From NCBI RefSeq assembly GCF_030285925.1, contig NZ_CP127251.1:2232001-2296000 (forward strand): 64,000 nt of DNA, given 5' to 3'. Source of the stretch: Devosia sp. YIM 151766. GTDB lineage: Bacteria > Pseudomonadota > Alphaproteobacteria > Rhizobiales > Devosiaceae. Every line of letters starts with the position of its first letter. Within the stretch, counting starts at the first letter, position 1. Shown here in pieces: positions 60,166 to 64,000 of the stretch. A model generated the notes under the pieces. The model saw only the letters and a program-made list of their open reading frames with translations, made no database searches and was not told the origin of the DNA. Made by a program: the position numbers and the translations under genes.

Positions 60166-61664
60166 ATTGCCCTCCTCAGGCTGTCGTAGCGGGAACAGTC
60201 GGCCATGGGCTCGACGCGGAGCCGGAGGGCCTGTGGGGTATTGAGGATGGTGACCGGGCTGCGGGGTTCGCGCTGCCGGGCCAGGATGTTGAGCACGATA
60301 TCGGCGGAGCAGACCCCTTCACGCAGCGCCTCGGCACAGGCCGCCTCGACCGCCGGCAAGCCATCGCTGAGCACGGCGGTCAGGATGGTGACCATCTGCC
60401 GGCCCCCATCGGTTGCCGAGCCCAACCGGCGCCGGATCTTCTCGATGCTGGCCGGCAGCACCCAGTCCTTGAAGGGCGCGCCATTGCGCCAGGCGCCGGG
60501 CTTGCGCGCCAGCACCGGCACGTAATGCCAGGGGTCATAGACGGTCTGGTCGCGACCGAAGATGCGGGGATGTTCACCCACTGGCCTGCCGTCCTGACGC
60601 AGCTCGATCCGATCGGCATAGGCCCGGATCTCGACCGGTCGCCCCACCGCACTGGCCATCACCGAGTACTTGTTGTTATCGAACCGAACCAGGCAGGTCT
60701 TGGAGACCGAGGCCGTCACCGCATGGAAGCCGTCGAACCGGCCGGCATAAGGCACCAGACTGCCGCGCTCTGCCTCGAAGGCTTCCCAGATGGTCTGGTC
60801 GCGGAACTCGGGATGGCGATGCGCCCGGGCATAGGCAATGGTCTTGTCCAGCAGCAGGGCATTGAGCTCGTCATAGCTGCTCACGCGCAGGCGGGGCGTG
60901 AAGAAGCGCTCCCGCACCAGCCCGACCTGGTTCTCGACCTGGCCCTTCTCCCAACCTGAGGCGGGTGTGCAGGCCACAGGGTCGATCAGATAATGCCCGC
61001 ACATCTGCAGGAACCGGCGATTGTAGACTCGATCCTTGCCCACCAGGATCGTATCGACCGCCGTCTTCATGTTGTCGTAGATGCCGCGCGTGCAGGTGCC
61101 CTTGAAGAAGGCGAAGGCCCGATCATGAGCGTCGAACACCATCTCCTGGGTCTCGCGTGGATAGGCCCGCACGAACAGCATCCGGCTATGGCAGAGCCGG
61201 ACATGGGCGACCTTGACCGTCACCGTGGTGCCGTTGATCAGCACCACGTCGTGGCTCCAGTCGAACTGGTAGGCCTCGCCCGGCGCAAAGCTCAGCGGCA
61301 CGAAGGCGGATGCAACCGTAGCGGAGCGATCCTGATCCCAGTTCCGGGCATAGCGACGAACTGCATCGTAGCTGCCCGAATAGCCCAGTCCCGTGAGTTC
61401 CTCGAACACCCGGATCAGCGTCAGCCGCTCACGCGCAGCCTTCCCTTCATTGGCCAGCAATAGCTTATCCAGATCCCCCTGCCACGGACCGATCCGGGGC
61501 AGCGGCTGCTTCTCACGCTCATAGGAAAAGCTCGTCTCACCCGACCGGATGATCTTGCGCACCGTGTTGCGCGCAACATGCAACTCCCGCTCAATCTGCT
61601 TGATGGACTTGCCCTGCACAAAATATGCCCGACGAACCCGTGCAATCGTATCCACGCACTTCAT
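60162..61664 (-). CDS. istA: IS21-family transposase IstA
   Basis: A 500-residue DDE transposase. The N-terminal HTH is [20 protein letters not shown]. Likely catalytic residues are Asp in [10 protein letters not shown] (about 135), Asp in [11 protein letters not shown] (about 197) and Glu in [10 protein letters not shown] (about 240). The reading frame is intact, so the element may still be active. Confidence 0.95.
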   Translation of the reverse strand: MKCVDTIARVRRAYFVQGKSIKQIERELHVARNTVRKIIRSGETSFSYEREKQPLPRIGPWQGDLDKLLLANEGKAARERLTLIRVFEELTGLGYSGSYDAVRRYARNWDQDRSATVASAFVPLSFAPGEAYQFDWSHDVVLINGTTVTVKVAHVRLCHSRMLFVRAYPRETQEMVFDAHDRAFAFFKGTCTRGIYDNMKTAVDTILVGKDRVYNRRFLQMCGHYLIDPVACTPASGWEKGQVENQVGLVRERFFTPRLRVSSYDELNALLLDKTIAYARAHRHPEFRDQTIWEAFEAERGSLVPYAGRFDGFHAVTASVSKTCLVRFDNNKYSVMASAVGRPVEIRAYADRIELRQDGRPVGEHPRIFGRDQTVYDPWHYVPVLARKPGAWRNGAPFKDWVLPASIEKIRRRLGSATDGGRQMVTILTAVLSDGLPAVEAACAEALREGVCSADIVLNILARQREPRSPVTILNTPQALRLRVEPMADCSRYDSLRRAI

Positions 61665-61759
61665 CCCCCAACCGCCTATCCCAAACCAAAGGACGGACAG
61701 TCTGCCTAAAACACAAAATGGGGGGTCAATATTGGACGCCGATTACCCCCGGTAAGGGG

Positions 61760-62164
61760 TCAAATTTGCATGCCGAAACACAGGTTACCAGCATCATCGA
61801 CTGTCAGCTTTATGCCGATAATTGAAATCGGGGTATCGTGAAAGAATCGCGAAAATGGAACGATCAGTTCCTTCCATTCCGTTGAAACGATTATCGCACG
61901 TATTTCATCGTCACGTGCCCCTAGATGGCTTTTGACGGCCTCAACGTATTTATGTATCTCGTGTATTGCTTGGCGCGCGGCTGCATCGCTCCTTTTGAGC
62001 TCGATCAACACCCAGCGGCCACGGCGATCTTTGGCTAGTATATCGATAAAGCTTCTAGTACCCAGAGAGCTAGGTAAATACTGTTCTATTTTGATTAATT
62101 CGATGCCGTCTTCTATTATTTCTAACTGCGTCGAGAGCAAGTCTCTTAAACGGGATTCTAACAT
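61760..62164 (-). pseudogene. PD-(D/E)XK nuclease, C-terminus truncated by the IS
   Basis: The frame gives 134 residues. The nuclease core is visible: RSFIDILAKDRRGRWVLIEL followed by KR, which supplies the D-x(n)-E-x-K active-site pattern, then AIHEIHKYVEAVKSHLGARD. It resembles the DUF91/NucS-type nuclease domain. The last eight residues (LCFGMQI region) are encoded by the insertion element end, so the natural C-terminus is missing. Base composition is AT-richer than the rest of the window. It may originally have been a defence or repair nuclease. Confidence 0.65.
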
Positions 62165-62304
62165 TGATTTTCCAGAGTAATTTTACAATAAGGCAAATTA
62201 CTATTCATGCTATATTATATACAATAGAAACTGACGCGCGGTGTCTAGCGCAGCTTATTATGAGGGTTTTGACCTTATCATATAAGACGATTATGCAGCT
62301 GCGG

Positions 62305-62335
62305 ATGCGGTGATTAAAGTGGTCATTCACCGCAT
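62305..62335. promoter_or_regulatory. Inverted repeat upstream of the Fic gene
   Basis: ATGCGGTGA at 62305-62313 and TCACCGCAT at 62327-62335 are perfect inverted arms 13 bases apart. The half-site AATCACCGCA returns at 62381-62390 within the second palindrome, giving three related half-sites before the gene. Confidence 0.6.
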
Positions 62336-62375
62336 TTTGAGCGGCGAATAAGGTTGCTTTATGCGACGAATATCT

Positions 62376-62410
62376 GGCATAATCACCGCAAGGAGTGCGG
62401 AGATTATGCC
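62376..62410. promoter_or_regulatory. 35-base palindrome enclosing the Fic ribosome-binding site and start codon
   Basis: GGCATAATC (62376-62384) pairs with GATTATGCC (62402-62410), then CCGCA (62386-62390) with TGCGG (62396-62400), with one A-A mismatch. The five-base loop is AGGAG, the ribosome-binding site, and the start codon at 62406 lies in the right arm. It can act as a DNA operator or as an RNA hairpin hiding the start. Confidence 0.7.
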
Positions 62411-63527
62411 CATAAACTATAACCACCAGCTGTCGGATTGGCCTAATTTCACATGGGATGACAAAGCGCTGTCAGACCAGCTTGCTGCTGTCCGCCATCG
62501 GCAAGGGCGCTTAATTGGACGCATGGAGGCACTGGGCTTCGAACTGCGCGGCGAGGCCGTTCTCCAAACGCTTACGCAGGACGTTATTAAGTCTAGCGAG
62601 ATCGAAGGTGAAAGCCTCGACGCAGACCAAGTGCGATCATCCATTGCTCGGCGCCTTGGTATGGATATAGGCGGCCTCGTTCCAGCAGATCGTGACGTCG
62701 AGGGCGTTGTAGAAATGATGCTGGATGCCACGCAGAACTATACGAAACCACTAACCCAAGAACGCTTGTTCGATTGGCATGCCGCCCTGTTTCCAACAGG
62801 ACGCTCCGGCATGAGCCGCATAGTGGTTGGCGCGTGGCGCGATGATCGAGACGGCCCCATGCAGGTTGTGTCTGGCCCTATGGGGCGAGAGCGCATTCAT
62901 TATGAAGCGCCAGAGGCAGCGCGCTTGGATGCTGAGATGTCTGCGTTTCATGACTGGATTGAGGGTTATGCAAAACTGGATTTGGTGCTCAAGTCGGCCA
63001 TCGCGCATCTTTGGTTTGTGACCATTCACCCGTTCGAAGATGGTAACGGGCGTATTGCGCGGGCGATAGCAGATTTGGTCTTGGCGCGTTCCGAAGGCAG
63101 CGCACAGAGGTTTTACTCAATGTCCGCGCAGATACGCATCGAGCGCAACGACTATTACGATATTCTGGAGAGCACGCAAAAAGACGGCTTGGATATCACT
63201 CCCTGGCTGTCATGGTTCTTGGGCTGTTTGGATCGTGCCTTTGACCATGCTGAAGAAACGCTAGCCAACGTCCTGCGTAAGGCGCGGTTTTGGGAGTATC
63301 ACGCCAACGATGCATTCAACGAACGCCAGCGTGACATGCTGATGCGCCTGCTAAATGGCTTTTTTGGAAACCTCACATCGGGTAAATGGGCGAAGATTCA
63401 GAGATGCTCATCCGATACGGCGCTGCGCGATATCAACGATCTGCTTGATCGCGGTGTGTTGGCAAAGGTGCCGGGCGGTGGCCGCAGTACAAGCTATGCT
63501 CTTGTTCCTCCCAACATGGAGCAATAG
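62406..63527 (+). CDS. Class II Fic family protein with N-terminal DUF4172-type domain
   Basis: A 373-residue protein. The Fic core motif HPFEDGNGRIAR (about 208-219) is complete, including the catalytic His. The inhibitory helix motif SSEIEGE (about 69-75) lies N-terminal to it, which defines class II. A winged-helix-like C-terminus (SGKWAKIQRCSSDTALRDIN, LLDRGVLAKVPGGGRSTSYA) suggests DNA binding. Fic enzymes usually attach AMP to protein hydroxyls. The ATG at 62406 is placed by AGGAG; an ATG at 62361 is less likely. The neighbouring coupling-protein gene suggests a mobile element cargo. Confidence 0.88.
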   Translation: MPINYNHQLSDWPNFTWDDKALSDQLAAVRHRQGRLIGRMEALGFELRGEAVLQTLTQDVIKSSEIEGESLDADQVRSSIARRLGMDIGGLVPADRDVEGVVEMMLDATQNYTKPLTQERLFDWHAALFPTGRSGMSRIVVGAWRDDRDGPMQVVSGPMGRERIHYEAPEAARLDAEMSAFHDWIEGYAKLDLVLKSAIAHLWFVTIHPFEDGNGRIARAIADLVLARSEGSAQRFYSMSAQIRIERNDYYDILESTQKDGLDITPWLSWFLGCLDRAFDHAEETLANVLRKARFWEYHANDAFNERQRDMLMRLLNGFFGNLTSGKWAKIQRCSSDTALRDINDLLDRGVLAKVPGGGRSTSYALVPPNMEQ

Positions 63528-63619
63528 CTCGATCTCAAAGCTCACATCGAACGGTGGCAAACTGAAGAATCTGCCACCGAAATGATACACTCTGAGCGCG
63601 AGAGCATAAGCAGTGTGAG

Positions 63620-64000
63620 CTACGACAAGATATTGCCTAGCAGCCAAATCACCGATGCCACAAAGCCCAGATAGATGGCGGTGCGTAGAAATGCCCTAGT
63701 TTTGGAGAACCGCACGGATTGCGCCGTGGCGCTTACGCTTGCATCAATGGTTTTGGGCATTGCTCGATTGGCTTTTCGTCCTTGGACTTTCTGTTGGGCG
63801 CAAGCTTCGTCCATAATCGCTCTGATGAGCGATATGGGTTCGGCGTGGTCACGATGTGGATCGAACAGACCTTTGAACTTTGGGTCCGTGAAGTACATCG
63901 TGCGTTTGAGGGCCAGGGGCTGCAGGCCTGATGTTATAGCCAGCATGGCAGGGTTTTCGCGGTTTCCGAACAAGCGCCCGACTTCATCGGGGTTGAGCAA
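63620..64000 (-). CDS. C-terminal part of a VirD4/TraG-like coupling protein (partial)
   Basis: At least 126 residues; the gene continues past the window edge. MLNPDEVGRLFGNRENPAML and MYFTDPKFKGLFDPHRDH match the last conserved region of type IV secretion coupling proteins, where a xLxPDEVxxL motif is followed by YxxDPxFxxxxDP. The C-terminus ends in a hydrophobic helix (AFLRTAIYLGFVASVIWLLG), which is not usual for this family. It indicates a conjugative or mobilisable element extending to the right. The 92-base gap to the Fic gene shows nothing notable. Confidence 0.65.
   Translation of the reverse strand: MLNPDEVGRLFGNRENPAMLAITSGLQPLALKRTMYFTDPKFKGLFDPHRDHAEPISLIRAIMDEACAQQKVQGRKANRAMPKTIDASVSATAQSVRFSKTRAFLRTAIYLGFVASVIWLLGNILS

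Larger units (their letters stand above)
59303..61782. mobile_element. IS21-family insertion sequence
   Basis: About 2480 bases with istA and istB on the minus strand. The ends are related inverted repeats: TGTCAATCGGCACCGAAC at 59303 and, on the other strand, TGTGTTTCGGCATGCAAA from 61782. Both continue TTTGACCCCTTA and, further in, CCAATATTGACCCCC, the multiple terminal repeats usual in IS21. The flanks (…GCATTCA and GGTTACC…) share no target duplication. Left and right flanks are two different broken genes. The right boundary is set by alignment of the ends and could shift by two bases. Confidence 0.85.

Noticed and set aside
59303..61782. Composite transposon carrying the SorC locus
   Set aside because: Only one IS copy is seen in the window, with no second copy to the left of sorC.

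Overview
The window is GC-rich DNA from an alphaproteobacterium. The number of high-affinity ABC importers, the TIGR02587/TIGR02588 pair, the PPC-domain and SDR stress genes, and GGAAC-N16/17-CGTT (EcfG-type) promoters all point to Hyphomicrobiales. Something near Devosia or Pelagibacterium is my best guess; this is inference and no rRNA gene is present. Genes sit in compact operons with frequent ATGA or GTGA overlaps. I saw no rRNA, tRNA or CRISPR array.

Region 1 (1-12773) begins with the tail of an unknown gene and a luciferase-like oxidoreductase. It continues with a sugar-catabolic locus. A LacI regulator and a GH38-like DUF5054 glycosidase face a divergent operon of binding protein, two permeases, ATPase, a PHP-type CehA/McbA metallohydrolase, an IolE-like TIM-barrel protein and a Gfo/Idh oxidoreductase. 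Two identical 14-base operators flank the divergent promoters. Three intergenic gaps of the operon carry REPIN-like repeats.

Region 2 (12906-18785) is an island of small stress-type genes: an SDR of the GSP39 type, a PPC/DUF296 protein, TIGR02587/TIGR02588, DUF6766, isochorismatase-like, DUF2934 and several short unknowns. Many are preceded at a near-constant distance by EcfG-type sigma factor sites.

Region 3 (18820-27450) is a sugar-type ABC importer facing a ROK regulator, an M81 metallopeptidase, an M24-fold protein lacking both canonical metal aspartates, and the importer's probable ATPase. A universal stress protein and a baeRF-like protein follow (27503-29573).

Region 4 (29839-42930) is aromatic catabolism in two modules, each facing a LysR paralogue. 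Module A has maleylacetate reductase, a complete Liv-type importer, a TfdB/PheA-like flavin monooxygenase and an intradiol dioxygenase, fitting conversion of a resorcinol- or chlorophenol-type compound to 3-oxoadipate through maleylacetate. Module B has an intradiol dioxygenase with a substituted iron ligand and an MhqO/MhqD-like pair. MgtE follows.

Region 5 (44742-57046) holds two ferric-iron-type ABC importers (the substrate could also be an organophosphate) around a PgtABC-like three-component sensor and a PhnD-like binding protein. A secreted unknown and a SorC regulator follow.

Region 6 (59209-64000) is mobile. SorC faces a solute-binding-protein gene cut at codon 31 by an IS21-family element. 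On the other side of the element lies an unrelated, lower-GC segment with a truncated PD-(D/E)XK nuclease, a class II Fic protein with a striking palindromic leader, and the 3' end of a VirD4/TraG-like coupling protein. The element has no target duplication and joins two unrelated broken genes, so it probably marks a rearrangement or island boundary.
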